From DATEDA01 sp963744255 (GTDB lineage: Bacteria; Pseudomonadota; Gammaproteobacteria; Burkholderiales; SG8-39), in the NCBI GenBank assembly GCA_963744255.1, contig CAVUSZ010000023.1:1-64000 (forward strand): a stretch of DNA of 64,000 nt, read 5' to 3'. A program made the translations under genes and the position numbers. The notes under the pieces were generated by a model. The model searched no databases, was not told where the DNA came from, and saw only the letters and a program-made list of their open reading frames with translations. Of the stretch, positions 33,852 through 42,709 are shown one piece after another. Numbering within the stretch: position 1 is the stretch's first letter; each line of letters starts with the position of its first letter.

Positions 33852-34199
33852 ATGCGACTGATCCTGCACTGGCTCATCAACGCGGCGGCGCTCTTCGTGC
33901 TGCCGTACATCTTCAGCTCGATCCAGGTGAAGGACTTCGTCACCGCGCTGATCGTCGCGCTGGTGCTGGGACTCCTCAACGCGATCATCCGGCCGGTTCT
34001 CATCCTGCTGACGCTGCCCGTCACGATCCTCACGCTCGGCCTCTTCATCCTGGTGATCAACGCGCTGCTCTTCTGGGCCGTCGCCTCGTTCATCGAGGGC
34101 TTCCACGTCGCCGGCTTCTGGTCGGCGTTCTGGGGTGCGATCGTCTACTCGTTGATCAGCTGGGCGGTCGCAGCGCTGCTCTTGCCGAAAGGGAATTGA
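33852..34199 (+). CDS. Phage holin family 4 / YvlD-type membrane protein
   Basis: 115 residues, almost all hydrophobic, with four predicted helices. LGLLNAIIRPVLILLTLPVT followed by ILTLGLFILVINALLFW is the signature of the Phage_holin_4_2 (YvlD) family, small membrane proteins of unknown role and despite the name not phage genes. GGGAG precedes the ATG, 11 bp after hemH, so the two are probably co-transcribed. The same gene is commonly found beside hrcA or hemH. Confidence 0.85.
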   Translation: MRLILHWLINAAALFVLPYIFSSIQVKDFVTALIVALVLGLLNAIIRPVLILLTLPVTILTLGLFILVINALLFWAVASFIEGFHVAGFWSAFWGAIVYSLISWAVAALLLPKGN

Positions 34200-34283
34200 C
34201 GGCAGCGGTCGACCCCCGCGTTCGTCGAGCCGCTGCGTGTCCATGGCTGTATCTCATTGATTCGACGCCATTCCGGGTCAGAC

Positions 34284-34310
34284 CTTGAATTCGTCATCAC
34301 CGCCCCAATA
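34284..34310 (+). promoter_or_regulatory. Sigma-32 (heat-shock) promoter of grpE-dnaK-dnaJ
   Basis: CTTGAAT (34284-34290), 12-bp spacer, CCCCAATA (34303-34310): close to the sigma-32 consensus CTTGAAA and CCCCATNT. The grpE start is 27 bp further on. No inverted repeat like CIRCE accompanies it. Confidence 0.75.
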
Positions 34311-34336
34311 ACCCTTCGGCCAGTACAGAAACGCCG

Positions 34337-34867
34337 ATGAAACCGGAACCGCCCGACTTCACTTCACGCGACGGCGCGCAGCGCGACGCCGACCCCGAGG
34401 CCATGCCGAGCTGCGAGGAGCTCCTGCGAGAAGCCGAGCGCAAGGCGGCCGAGCACCACGACGCCTGGCTGCGCGCGAAAGCCGAGGCCGAGAATATCCG
34501 CAAGCGGGCGACCGAAGACGTCGCGAAGGCGCACAAGTACGGTATCGAGACGTTCGCCAAGGATCTCCTGGCAGTGAAGGACAGCCTGGAGGCGGCGCTC
34601 GCGGCCGACAACGCGACCCCGGAAAGCCTCCGCAGCGGCGTCGAGCTGACGCTTCGCCAGCTCGAGGCGGTGTTCGAGCGGCAATCGATCCGCGAGGTCA
34701 ACCCGGCGGGCCAGAAGTTCGACCCGCACCAGCACCAGGCGATCAGCATGCTGCCCTCGGACAAGGAGCCCTACACCGTGATCAACGTGCTGCAGAAAGG
34801 CTATCTCCTGAACGACCGGGTGCTGCGGCCGGCGCTGGTGACCGTCGCCAAACCGAAGGACGCTTGA
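34337..34867 (+). CDS. grpE: Nucleotide exchange factor GrpE
   Basis: 176-residue co-chaperone that releases ADP from DnaK. A long N-terminal coiled coil (about 25-80, AWLRAKAEAENIRKRATEDV) leads to the C-terminal beta wing (NPAGQKFDPHQHQAISMLPS and VLQKGYLLNDRVLRPALVTV). It is first in the grpE-dnaK-dnaJ set behind a sigma-32 promoter. Confidence 0.96.
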   Translation: MKPEPPDFTSRDGAQRDADPEAMPSCEELLREAERKAAEHHDAWLRAKAEAENIRKRATEDVAKAHKYGIETFAKDLLAVKDSLEAALAADNATPESLRSGVELTLRQLEAVFERQSIREVNPAGQKFDPHQHQAISMLPSDKEPYTVINVLQKGYLLNDRVLRPALVTVAKPKDA

Positions 34868-34930
34868 TTCGGCGGGGGAATAGCCCCAGATCCTGCTCAG
34901 GATAGAACCCGGAACCGGAAGGAAACCGTC

Positions 34931-36868
34931 ATGGCAAAAATCATCGGCATCGACCTCGGCACGACCAACTCGTGCGTCGCCGTAATGGAAGGCGGCAAGC
35001 CCAAGGTCATCGAGAACTCCGAAGGTTCGCGGACCACGCCGTCGATCGTCGCCTACATGGAGGACGGCGAGATCCTCGTGGGCGCGCCGGCCAAGCGCCA
35101 GGCCGTGACCAATCCGAGGAACACCATCTACGCGGTGAAGCGGCTCATCGGCCGGAAGTTCGACGAGAAAGAAGTCCAGAAGGACATCGGCCTGATGCCC
35201 TACAAGATCGTGCGAGCCGACAACAGCGACGCCTGGGTCGAGATCCGCGGCAAGAAGATCGCGCCCCAGGAGATCTCGGCGCAGATCCTGCGCAAGATGA
35301 AGAAGACCGCCGAGGACTACCTCGGCGAAGAGGTGACCGAGGCGGTGATCACCGTCCCGGCGTACTTCAACGACTCGCAGCGGCAGGCGACCAAGGACGC
35401 CGGACGGATCGCCGGCCTCGAGGTGAAGCGGATCATCAACGAACCGACCGCCGCCGCGCTCGCGTTCGGCCTCGACAAGGCGGGCCGCAAGGACATGAAA
35501 ATCGCCGTCTACGATCTCGGCGGCGGCACCTTCGACATCTCCATCATCGAGATCGCCGACGTCGAGGGCGAGAAGCAGTTCGAGGTGCTCGCGACCAACG
35601 GCGACACCTTCCTCGGCGGAGAGGACTTCGACCAGCGCCTGATCGACTACATCATTGTCGAGTTCAAGAAGGACCAGGGCGTCGATCTCTCGAAGGACGT
35701 GCTCGCGCTGCAGCGGCTCAAGGAGGCCGCGGAGAAGGCCAAGATCGAGCTTTCCTCGACCCAGCAGACCGAGATCAACCTTCCGTACATCACGGCCGAT
35801 GCGTCGGGGCCGAAGCACCTGACGATGAAGATCACGCGCGCCAAGTTCGAAAGCCTGGTCGACGAGCTGATCGAGAAGACGATCAGGCCGTGCGAAACCG
35901 CGATCAAGGACTCGGGCGTGAAGGCGAGCGAGATCGACGACGTGATCCTCGTCGGCGGCCAGACGCGCATGCCGAAGGTCCAGGACAAGGTCAAGGAGTT
36001 CTTCGGCAAGGAGCCGCGCAAGGACGTGAACCCCGACGAGGCGGTCGCGATCGGCGCGGCGATCCAGGCCGGCGTTCTCCGGGGCGAGGTGAAGGACGTC
36101 CTGCTGCTCGACGTCACGCCCCTGTCGCTCGGGATCGAGACGCTCGGCGGGGTGATGACCAAGCTCATCCAGAAGAACACCACGATCCCGACCAAGGCAC
36201 AGCAGGTGTTCTCGACTGCCGACGACAACCAGGGCGCGGTCACGATCCACGTCCTCCAGGGCGAGCGCGACATGGCCGCCGGCAACAAGAGCCTCGGCCA
36301 GTTCAACCTCGAGGGAATCCCGCCGGCGCCCCGCGGAATGCCGCAGATCGAGGTCACCTTCGACATCGACGCGAACGGGATCCTGCACGTGTCGGCGAAG
36401 GACAAGGCGACCGGCAAGGAGAACAAGATCACCATCAAGGCGAACTCGGGCCTGACCGAGGACGAGATCCAGCGCATGGTGAAGGACGCCGAGGCGCATG
36501 CCGCGGAGGACAAGGAGAAGCTCGCGCTCGTCAATGCGCGGAACCAGGCCGACAGCCTCGTGCATCAAGTGAAGAAGACCCTGGTCGAGCTCGGCGACAA
36601 GGTCGGCGCCGACGAGAAGTCGAAGCTCGAGGCGGCAGTGAAAGAGCTCGAGGACGCGATCAAGGGCGACGACAAGGCGCGCATCGAAGCGAAGGCCGAG
36701 GCGCTCAGCAAGGCGGCGCAGAAGCTCGGCGAGCGGATGCATGCGGAGACGCAAGGTGCGGCGTCGGAGGCAGGTGCCCAATCCGGTGCGCAAGGCGGCG
36801 CCGACGGCCGGAAGGCGGACGAGAACGTCGTCGACGCGGAGTTCACCGAGGTGAAGGACAAGAAATAG
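34931..36868 (+). CDS. dnaK: Chaperone DnaK (Hsp70)
   Basis: 645-residue ATP-driven chaperone. Phosphate loop IIGIDLGTTNSCVAVMEG, YDLGGGTFDISIIE, ILVGGQTRMPKVQ in the ATPase domain (about 1-385), linker and beta-sandwich (LLLDVTPLSLGIETLGG), helical lid and C-terminal EVTD-like tail VVDAEFTEVKDKK. GGAAGGAAA stands before the ATG. 63 bp separate it from grpE. Confidence 0.98.
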   Translation: MAKIIGIDLGTTNSCVAVMEGGKPKVIENSEGSRTTPSIVAYMEDGEILVGAPAKRQAVTNPRNTIYAVKRLIGRKFDEKEVQKDIGLMPYKIVRADNSDAWVEIRGKKIAPQEISAQILRKMKKTAEDYLGEEVTEAVITVPAYFNDSQRQATKDAGRIAGLEVKRIINEPTAAALAFGLDKAGRKDMKIAVYDLGGGTFDISIIEIADVEGEKQFEVLATNGDTFLGGEDFDQRLIDYIIVEFKKDQGVDLSKDVLALQRLKEAAEKAKIELSSTQQTEINLPYITADASGPKHLTMKITRAKFESLVDELIEKTIRPCETAIKDSGVKASEIDDVILVGGQTRMPKVQDKVKEFFGKEPRKDVNPDEAVAIGAAIQAGVLRGEVKDVLLLDVTPLSLGIETLGGVMTKLIQKNTTIPTKAQQVFSTADDNQGAVTIHVLQGERDMAAGNKSLGQFNLEGIPPAPRGMPQIEVTFDIDANGILHVSAKDKATGKENKITIKANSGLTEDEIQRMVKDAEAHAAEDKEKLALVNARNQADSLVHQVKKTLVELGDKVGADEKSKLEAAVKELEDAIKGDDKARIEAKAEALSKAAQKLGERMHAETQGAASEAGAQSGAQGGADGRKADENVVDAEFTEVKDKK

Positions 36869-36969
36869 TTACCCGGCGCGTTCGCGCCGCGTAGCTGGCC
36901 GAGTTGAAGCGGCGCGCGACGAGGCGCGCCGCGCGACTCGGCCGTGTGTTATCTGGGGGCAGGGTTGGC

Positions 36970-38094
36970 ATGGCGAAGCGCGACTACTACGAGGTGCTCG
37001 GCGTCAATCGCGACGCGGACGAAGAGGCCATGAAGAAGGCCTACCGCAAGCTGGCGATGAAGTGGCACCCCGACCGCAACCCCGACAACCCGAAGGCCGA
37101 GGAGCACTTCAAGGAAGCGAAGGAGGCCTACGAGGTGCTCTGCGATCCGCAGAAGCGCGCCGCCTACGACCGCTACGGCCATGCCGGCGTCGATCCGTCC
37201 GCCGCCGCTGGCGCAGGCGGGGCGGGCTTCGGCAGCTTCGCCGAGGCATTCGGGGACATCTTCAGCGACATCTTCGGCCAGGGCCGCTCGCGGACGTCCG
37301 TCTATCGCGGCGCGGACCTGCGCTACAACCTCGAGATCACGCTCGAGCAGGCCGCGCACGGGACCGAGACCAAGATCCGCATCCCGACGCAGGAGGCGTG
37401 CGCGACCTGCCAGGGAAGCGGCGCCAAGCCGGGGACCAAGCCGCAGGCGTGCACGACATGCGGGGGCCAAGGCCAGGTGCGGATGCAGCAGGGCTTCTTC
37501 TCGATCCAGCAGACGTGCCCGCGCTGCCATGGCACCGGCCGGATCACCCCGGATCCGTGCGGCGCCTGCGGCGGCGCAGGCCGGGTCAAGGCGCACAAAA
37601 CGCTGGCGGTAAAGATCCCGGCAGGCGTCGACGACGGCGACCGGATCCGGCTGGGCGCCGAAGGAGAGCCCGGGGTCAACGGCGGGCCCCCGGGCGACCT
37701 GTACGTCCAGCTGCACCTCAAGCCGCACGCGATCTTCCAGCGCGACCACGACGACCTGCATTGCGAGATGCCGGTCGGGTTCGCGACCGCCGCCCTCGGC
37801 GGCGAGATCGAGATCCCGACACTCGACGGCGTGGCGACCATCAAGGTGCCACCCGAAACCCAGAGCGGCAAGACATTCCGCCTGCGCGGCAAGGGCATCA
37901 AGGGGGTTCGGAGCTCGAACCACGGCGACCTCTTCTGTCATGTCGTGATCGAGACCCCCGTGAACCTTACCGAGCGCCAAAGGGAGCTCCTCCGCGAGTT
38001 CGAGGCGATCAACCAGAAGCATGCCGACCGCCACAACCCGCGATCGAAGTCGTGGATGGACAAGGTCCGGGAGTTCTCGGTCTCTCGGCGCTGA
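36970..38094 (+). CDS. dnaJ: Chaperone DnaJ (Hsp40)
   Basis: 374-residue partner of DnaK. J domain with HPD (MKWHPDRNPDNPKAEEHF), a Gly/Phe/Ala linker (about 75-110), and four zinc motifs CATCQGSG, CTTCGGQG, CPRCHGTG and CGACGGAG, followed by the substrate-binding domains. The start at 36970 gives the family N-terminus MAKRDYYEVLGV, with an A/G-rich site before it; a longer frame starts in non-coding DNA. Confidence 0.97.
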   Translation: MAKRDYYEVLGVNRDADEEAMKKAYRKLAMKWHPDRNPDNPKAEEHFKEAKEAYEVLCDPQKRAAYDRYGHAGVDPSAAAGAGGAGFGSFAEAFGDIFSDIFGQGRSRTSVYRGADLRYNLEITLEQAAHGTETKIRIPTQEACATCQGSGAKPGTKPQACTTCGGQGQVRMQQGFFSIQQTCPRCHGTGRITPDPCGACGGAGRVKAHKTLAVKIPAGVDDGDRIRLGAEGEPGVNGGPPGDLYVQLHLKPHAIFQRDHDDLHCEMPVGFATAALGGEIEIPTLDGVATIKVPPETQSGKTFRLRGKGIKGVRSSNHGDLFCHVVIETPVNLTERQRELLREFEAINQKHADRHNPRSKSWMDKVREFSVSRR

Positions 38095-38311
38095 GCCGGC
38101 TCGCCGCTGCCGCGGCAGACCGGTTCCGTCGACGCTGGGTCTCAGGCGGTCAGCTGACGGTCCCGCCGCCATCGACCGACGGCAAGTTCGTGAAGTAGTT
38201 CATCTTGCCGGGCTAAGGCCTCGATTTTCGGGGTGCTTTTCCCTTGCGCGCCCAATGCGGATAGCGCATCTTCCGAGCCTCAAAACAGCCGTTTCTCGGG
38301 GGAGAACCAGC

Positions 38312-39445
38312 ATGAACCAGCGCCGCAAACTGCTCGCCGCGCTCGCCGCCGCCGTTCTCGCCGCGCCGGCTGCTGCGCTTGCACAAGGCGCCGCCGCCGC
38401 GATCGTCATCGGGCAGTCAGCCCCGCTGTCGGGATCGAACAAGGACCTCGGCACCGACATCCGCAACGGCGCGCTCGCCTACTTCAAGCGGGTGAACGAC
38501 GCCGGCGGCGTGAACGGCCGCAAGATCGAGCTCGTCTCGCTCGACGACGCGAACGACACCAAGCGGTCCGAAGCCAACACCAAGCAGCTGCTGGAGAGCA
38601 ACAACCCGATCGCCCTCTATGGCTACGGCAGCGCGACCCTGAGCCGCCCCGCCCTGCCGCTGGTCGAAGCCGCGAAGATCTCGTTCGTCGCGCCGTTCAC
38701 CGGTGCCGACCCCATGCGCAAGTTCAACCGCTACGTCTACAACCACCGCGCGAGCTACGCCGACGAGCTGGAGAAGATCGTCGAGCACTACACCACGTTC
38801 GGAATCAAGCGCTTCGCCGTGCTCCATTACGACGACGCGGTCGGCAAGGAGAACCTCGGCGCGGTCGATCGAGCGCTCAAGGCGCGGAACCTTGCGCCGG
38901 TGGCGGTAGCGTCGGTCACGCGCACCCAGACCGACTTCGTGAAGGAGCTGGCCGCCGTCGCCAAGTCGAACCCCGACGTGGTGATCCTGACGACGCTCTA
39001 CAAGACCTCCGCCGACTTCATCAAGGGCATGAAGAAGCAGGGCGTGGGCGCGCAGTTCGTGAGCACTTCGTTCGCCGGCTCGACCGCGCTCGCGAACGCG
39101 CTCGGCGCCGACGGGCTCGGCGTCGCGATGGCGCAGGTCGTGCCTTCCTACCTCAGGCGCTCGATCCCCGTGGTCAGGGAGTACCAGGCCGCGATGGAAG
39201 CAACGTTCGGGAAGAAGGAGTATTCCTACACCTCGCTCGAGTCGTACATCGCCGCGAAGGTGCTGGTCGAGGGTCTGCGGCGCGCCGGAGCGCAACCGAC
39301 GCGCGAGAAGCTGCTCGCCGCGCTCGACAACGTTTCGAGCTACGACGTCGGCGGTTATCTCGTGTCGTTCTCGTCGACGAATCACAACGGCTCGAGCTTC
39401 GTCAGCCTGACGATCCTCGGCCGCGATCTCGCGTTCAGGGAATAG
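38312..39445 (+). CDS. Branched-chain amino-acid-type ABC substrate-binding protein
   Basis: 377-residue periplasmic protein of the LivJ/Peripla_BP_6 type. Signal peptide MNQRRKLLAALAAAVLAAPA with cleavage near ALAQ (residue 25). The mature part starts IVIGQSAPLSGSNKDLGTDI, then GKENLGAVDRAL and FVSTSFAGSTALANALG. It would present an amino acid or related ligand to an ABC importer, but no permease genes are adjacent. GGGGGAG precedes the ATG. A hairpin terminator follows 14 bp after the stop, so it is a single-gene transcript. Confidence 0.9.
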   Translation: MNQRRKLLAALAAAVLAAPAAALAQGAAAAIVIGQSAPLSGSNKDLGTDIRNGALAYFKRVNDAGGVNGRKIELVSLDDANDTKRSEANTKQLLESNNPIALYGYGSATLSRPALPLVEAAKISFVAPFTGADPMRKFNRYVYNHRASYADELEKIVEHYTTFGIKRFAVLHYDDAVGKENLGAVDRALKARNLAPVAVASVTRTQTDFVKELAAVAKSNPDVVILTTLYKTSADFIKGMKKQGVGAQFVSTSFAGSTALANALGADGLGVAMAQVVPSYLRRSIPVVREYQAAMEATFGKKEYSYTSLESYIAAKVLVEGLRRAGAQPTREKLLAALDNVSSYDVGGYLVSFSSTNHNGSSFVSLTILGRDLAFRE

Positions 39446-39459
39446 TCAAACGGTACTGC

Positions 39460-39487
39460 GCGGCGGGCCGTCGGCCCGCCGCTTCTT
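39460..39487 (+). terminator. Hairpin terminator between binding-protein gene and cysS
   Basis: GCGGCGGGCC-GTC-GGCCCGCCGC (39460-39482) is a perfect 10-bp stem followed by TTCTT. It lies between converging genes and could end both transcripts, although only the plus-strand side has T-rich sequence. Confidence 0.7.
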
Positions 39488-39489
39488 GA

Positions 39490-40923
39490 TCATGCTCGCC
39501 GCCAGGTCGTGCCTTGCGGCGAATCCTCCAAGACAACACCGGCATCGAGGAGTTGTTTCCGAATTCGGTCGGCTTCGGCGAAGTTTCTTGCCCTTCGCGC
39601 CACGTCCCGCTCCTCGATAAGCTTCTCGATGCCGGCGTCGACCTCGTCCGTGACACCAACTGAGCCCAGGCTAGTCTCGATGGCTTGACCTGTGAGCGCC
39701 ACCTCCCTGCCCTGCAACCACTTGGCGGCGTCTTGCTGCAGGAGCCCCAATATTCCTCCGAGCGCACGCAGAAGTTGACCTGCTTCTAATCGGCGTTCCG
39801 ATGAGTCGGTGGAGTTCGCGACCGTCGCGAGCTCAAAGAGCACCTTCAGCGCTTCTCGTGTATTGAAATCGTCGTCCATTGCTGCCCGGAAGCGGGCTGC
39901 GCGAGGGTCAGACCAGTCAGGTGCCGCCACGGTTAGCGGCACTTGCGCGAGGTTCAACGCCGTATATAAGGTGCTCAGGGCCTTGTGCGCTTCGTCGAGG
40001 TGTTTATCGGAATAATTCAGCGGGCTCCGGTAATGAGCGTTCACGATGAAAAACCGCACGGTCTCTGGTTTGTACTTCTTCCGCACCTCCCGGATCGTGA
40101 AGAAGTTGCCGAGCGACTTTGACATCTTCTCGTCGTCCACGCGGACGAAGCCGTTGTGCATCCAGTAGTTGACGAACCGCCGCCCGAGCGCGCCTTCCGA
40201 TTGCGCGATCTCGTTCTCGTGATGGGGAAACTGGAGGTCCTCGCCGCCGCCGTGGATGTCGAAAGTGGCGCCCAGCAGCGTGGTGCTCATCGCCGAGCAC
40301 TCGATGTGCCACCCCGGGCGGCCGTCGCCGTACGGCGACGGCCACGCTGGTTCGTCGGCCTTCGAGTGCTTCCACAGCACGAAGTCGAGCGGGTCCTGCT
40401 TCTCCCGGTCGACCTCGACGCGCTCGCCGGCCCGCAGTTCGTCGAGCGACTTGCCGGATAGCTTCCCGTAGCCGGGGAACTTTCGCACCGGATAGTTCAC
40501 GTCGCCGCTCGCGACCCGGTAGGCGAGCCCGTTCGACTCGAGCGCACCTATCATCGCCACCATCTCCGGGATGTATCCAGTCGCGCGCGGCTCGTGGTCG
40601 GGCTTCTGCACACCGAGCGCGGCAGCGTCCTCGTTCATGTAGCCGATGAACCGCGCGGTCAGGCTCGGGATCGGTTCTCCTGCCTCCGCCGCGCGGCGGA
40701 TGATCTTGTCGTCGATGTCGGTGATGTTGCGAACATAGGTGACCTGGAACCCGGTCGCGCGGAGCCATCGCTGCACGACATCGAACACCACCATCACGCG
40801 CGCATGCCCGACGTGGCAATAATCGTAAACGGTCATCCCGCAGACGTACATCCGCACGTGCCCGGGCTCGATCGGGACAAACGTTTCCTTGGTGCGGCTC
40901 AGAGTGTTGAAGATCTTCAGCAT
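39490..40923 (-). CDS. cysS: Cysteine-tRNA ligase
   Basis: 477-residue class I synthetase. HIGH-like motif CHVGHARVMVVFD, zinc-site Cys in MYVCGMTVYDYC and HIECSAMSTTLLG, KMSKS in DDEKMSKSLGNFFTIR. The C-terminal DALR/anticodon region is present and ends ARRARNFAEADRIRKQLLDA. Normal length. It is divergent from the TPR-ppi-lpxH genes, the usual betaproteobacterial arrangement. Confidence 0.97.
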   Translation of the reverse strand: MLKIFNTLSRTKETFVPIEPGHVRMYVCGMTVYDYCHVGHARVMVVFDVVQRWLRATGFQVTYVRNITDIDDKIIRRAAEAGEPIPSLTARFIGYMNEDAAALGVQKPDHEPRATGYIPEMVAMIGALESNGLAYRVASGDVNYPVRKFPGYGKLSGKSLDELRAGERVEVDREKQDPLDFVLWKHSKADEPAWPSPYGDGRPGWHIECSAMSTTLLGATFDIHGGGEDLQFPHHENEIAQSEGALGRRFVNYWMHNGFVRVDDEKMSKSLGNFFTIREVRKKYKPETVRFFIVNAHYRSPLNYSDKHLDEAHKALSTLYTALNLAQVPLTVAAPDWSDPRAARFRAAMDDDFNTREALKVLFELATVANSTDSSERRLEAGQLLRALGGILGLLQQDAAKWLQGREVALTGQAIETSLGSVGVTDEVDAGIEKLIEERDVARRARNFAEADRIRKQLLDAGVVLEDSPQGTTWRRA

Positions 40924-41014
40924 CGGGAGATGCCGTGCGTGGAAGGCGTCCGGCCCGCTCGGCCTTCTTGTTAGAATCGCGTCGCATCACGACGCCGCGG
41001 GAGTATAACCCACG

Positions 41015-41575
41015 ATGCGCATCGCACTCATCCTTGCCGCCCTCGCTCTGACCGGAATCTGGCGCACGCCTGCCGCGCAGGTCGACGACCTCGCGAGCGC
41101 GCGCGCGGCGCTGCGCGGCGGCGATCTTGCCGCGGCCGCGGCGGCGATCGACCGTCATCTGGCCGGCAAGCCCGCCGACGAGCGCGGCCGGTTCCTGAAG
41201 GGCGTGATCCTCTCGGAGCAGGGCCGCACGAACGAGGCGTTCGACGTCTTTCTCGCGCTCACCCAGGACCACCCGGAGCTCGCCGAGCCCTACAACAACA
41301 TCGCCGTCATCTACGCGTCGCGCGGCGAGTACGACCGGGCGCGCGAGGCGCTCGAGAGCGCGATCCGCGCCAACCCGGGGTACTCGGTCGCGTACGAGAA
41401 CCTCGGCGACGTTCACGCGCGGCTCGCCGCGCGAGCCTACGAGAAGACGATCGAGCTCGACGCCGGCAACCGCACCGCGCGCGCGAAGCTCGCCCTCGCC
41501 CGCGAGCTGCCTGGCGCAGTGCCGAAGCGTCCGGCCGCGAATCCCCCGGCCAGTCCCGCAGGCTCGACGCGCTAG
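41015..41575 (+). CDS. TPR-repeat periplasmic protein
   Basis: 186 residues with an N-terminal signal (MRIALILAALALTGIWRTPA, cleavage near AAQ). Three tetratricopeptide repeats can be seen: about 24-57, 58-92 (GVILSEQGRTNEAFDVFLAL) and 93-127 (NNIAVIYASRGEYDRAREAL), then a partial fourth with AYEKTIELDAGN. It is a protein-protein scaffold of unknown partner. It leads a transcript with two prolyl isomerases and lpxH. Confidence 0.85.
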   Translation: MRIALILAALALTGIWRTPAAQVDDLASARAALRGGDLAAAAAAIDRHLAGKPADERGRFLKGVILSEQGRTNEAFDVFLALTQDHPELAEPYNNIAVIYASRGEYDRAREALESAIRANPGYSVAYENLGDVHARLAARAYEKTIELDAGNRTARAKLALARELPGAVPKRPAANPPASPAGSTR

Positions 41576-41614
41576 ACTTCGGCTTTCCCGTCTTCATCCA
41601 CACTGGAGTTCTCC

Positions 41615-42193
41615 TTGCGCAGCCTGATTCTTGCACTTGCCGTCCTCGCCGCCGCACCCGCGGCGCTTGCAGCCGACCCGCGGGTCGAGCTAAGGACGAA
41701 CCGCGGGCCGATCGTCATCGAGCTGTATCCCGACAAGGCTCCCAAGTCCGTCGCCAATTTCCTGCAGTACGTGAAGGACGGCCATTACACCGGCACGACC
41801 TTCCACCGCGTCATCGACGGTTTCATGATCCAGGGCGGCGGCTTCGACAGGGAGATGCGCCAGAAGCCGACCCGACCGCCGGTCCCGAACGAGGCGGATA
41901 TCGGTATGAAAGCGGGTCTCAAGAACGACACCGGCACGATCGCCATGGCGCGCACCCCCGATCCGCATTCGGCGACCGCGCAGTTCTTCATCAACCTGAA
42001 GAGCAACGAGTTCCTGAATTATCGCGAACCGACGCCGCAAGGCTACGGCTATACGGTCTTCGGCAAGGTGGTGTCGGGCATGGACATCGTCGAGCGGATC
42101 GCCAAGGCGCCGACGGGCAACGCCGGCCAGCACCAGAACGTCCCGCGGGAGCCGATCGTCATCGAGTCAGCGTCCGTTCTTCCGGCAAAGTGA
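41615..42193 (+). CDS. Peptidyl-prolyl isomerase, cyclophilin type, periplasmic
   Basis: 192 residues. The frame begins with TTG at 41615, GGAG standing about 7 bp before, giving the signal peptide MRSLILALAVLAAAPAALAA. The cyclophilin domain has FHRVIDGFMIQGGGFDREM, then NDTGTIAMARTPDPHSATAQ and FFINLKSNEFLNY. It assists folding of exported proteins, as PpiA does. A second, cytoplasmic cyclophilin follows 10 bp later and is clearly a paralogue. Confidence 0.93.
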   Translation: MRSLILALAVLAAAPAALAADPRVELRTNRGPIVIELYPDKAPKSVANFLQYVKDGHYTGTTFHRVIDGFMIQGGGFDREMRQKPTRPPVPNEADIGMKAGLKNDTGTIAMARTPDPHSATAQFFINLKSNEFLNYREPTPQGYGYTVFGKVVSGMDIVERIAKAPTGNAGQHQNVPREPIVIESASVLPAK

Positions 42194-42203
42194 GAGGCCT
42201 GCC

Positions 42204-42698
42204 ATGGTCAAGCTGCACACGAACTTCGGCACCATCACGCTCGAGCTCGACGAGGCCCGCGCGCCCGAGTCGGCCGAGAACTTCCTCGCCTACGTCGAGA
42301 GCGGGCACTACGCGAATACCCTGTTCCATCGCGTGATCGACGGCTTCATGATCCAGGGCGGAGGCTTCGAGCCGGGCATGAAGCTGAAAGCCACCCGGGC
42401 ACCGATCAAGAACGAGGCGCAGAACGGCCTCAAGAACACGCGCTACACGGTCGCGATGGCGCGGACCTCCGACCCCCACTCCGCGACCGCACAGTTCTTC
42501 ATCAACGTGAACGACAACGGTTTTCTCGACCACACGGCGCCGAGCCCGCAGGGGTGGGGCTATGCGGTCTTCGGCCACGTGACCGAGGGCCGGGACGTCG
42601 TGGATCGGATCAAGGCGGCGAAGACCGGGCGCCGGGGCATGCATCAGGACGTGCCGGTCGACGACGTGATCATCGAGCGCGCCGAGGTCGCCGGCTGA
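42204..42698 (+). CDS. ppiB: Peptidyl-prolyl isomerase, cyclophilin type, cytoplasmic
   Basis: 164 residues without signal peptide, starting MVKLHTNFGTITLELDEARA. Catalytic segment FHRVIDGFMIQGGGFEPGM, then TVAMARTSDPHSATAQFFIN and GYAVFGHVTEGRDVVDRI. PpiB-type enzyme for proline isomerisation in the cytosol. It lies between the exported paralogue and lpxH, all tightly spaced. Confidence 0.95.
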   Translation: MVKLHTNFGTITLELDEARAPESAENFLAYVESGHYANTLFHRVIDGFMIQGGGFEPGMKLKATRAPIKNEAQNGLKNTRYTVAMARTSDPHSATAQFFINVNDNGFLDHTAPSPQGWGYAVFGHVTEGRDVVDRIKAAKTGRRGMHQDVPVDDVIIERAEVAG

Positions 42699-42709
42699 GC
42701 GCGGGCGAA

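Noticed and set aside
34364..36793. Long minus-strand frame of 809 codons over grpE-dnaK
   Set aside because: Shadow of the highly biased dnaK gene; no family motifs, and it spans two real genes.
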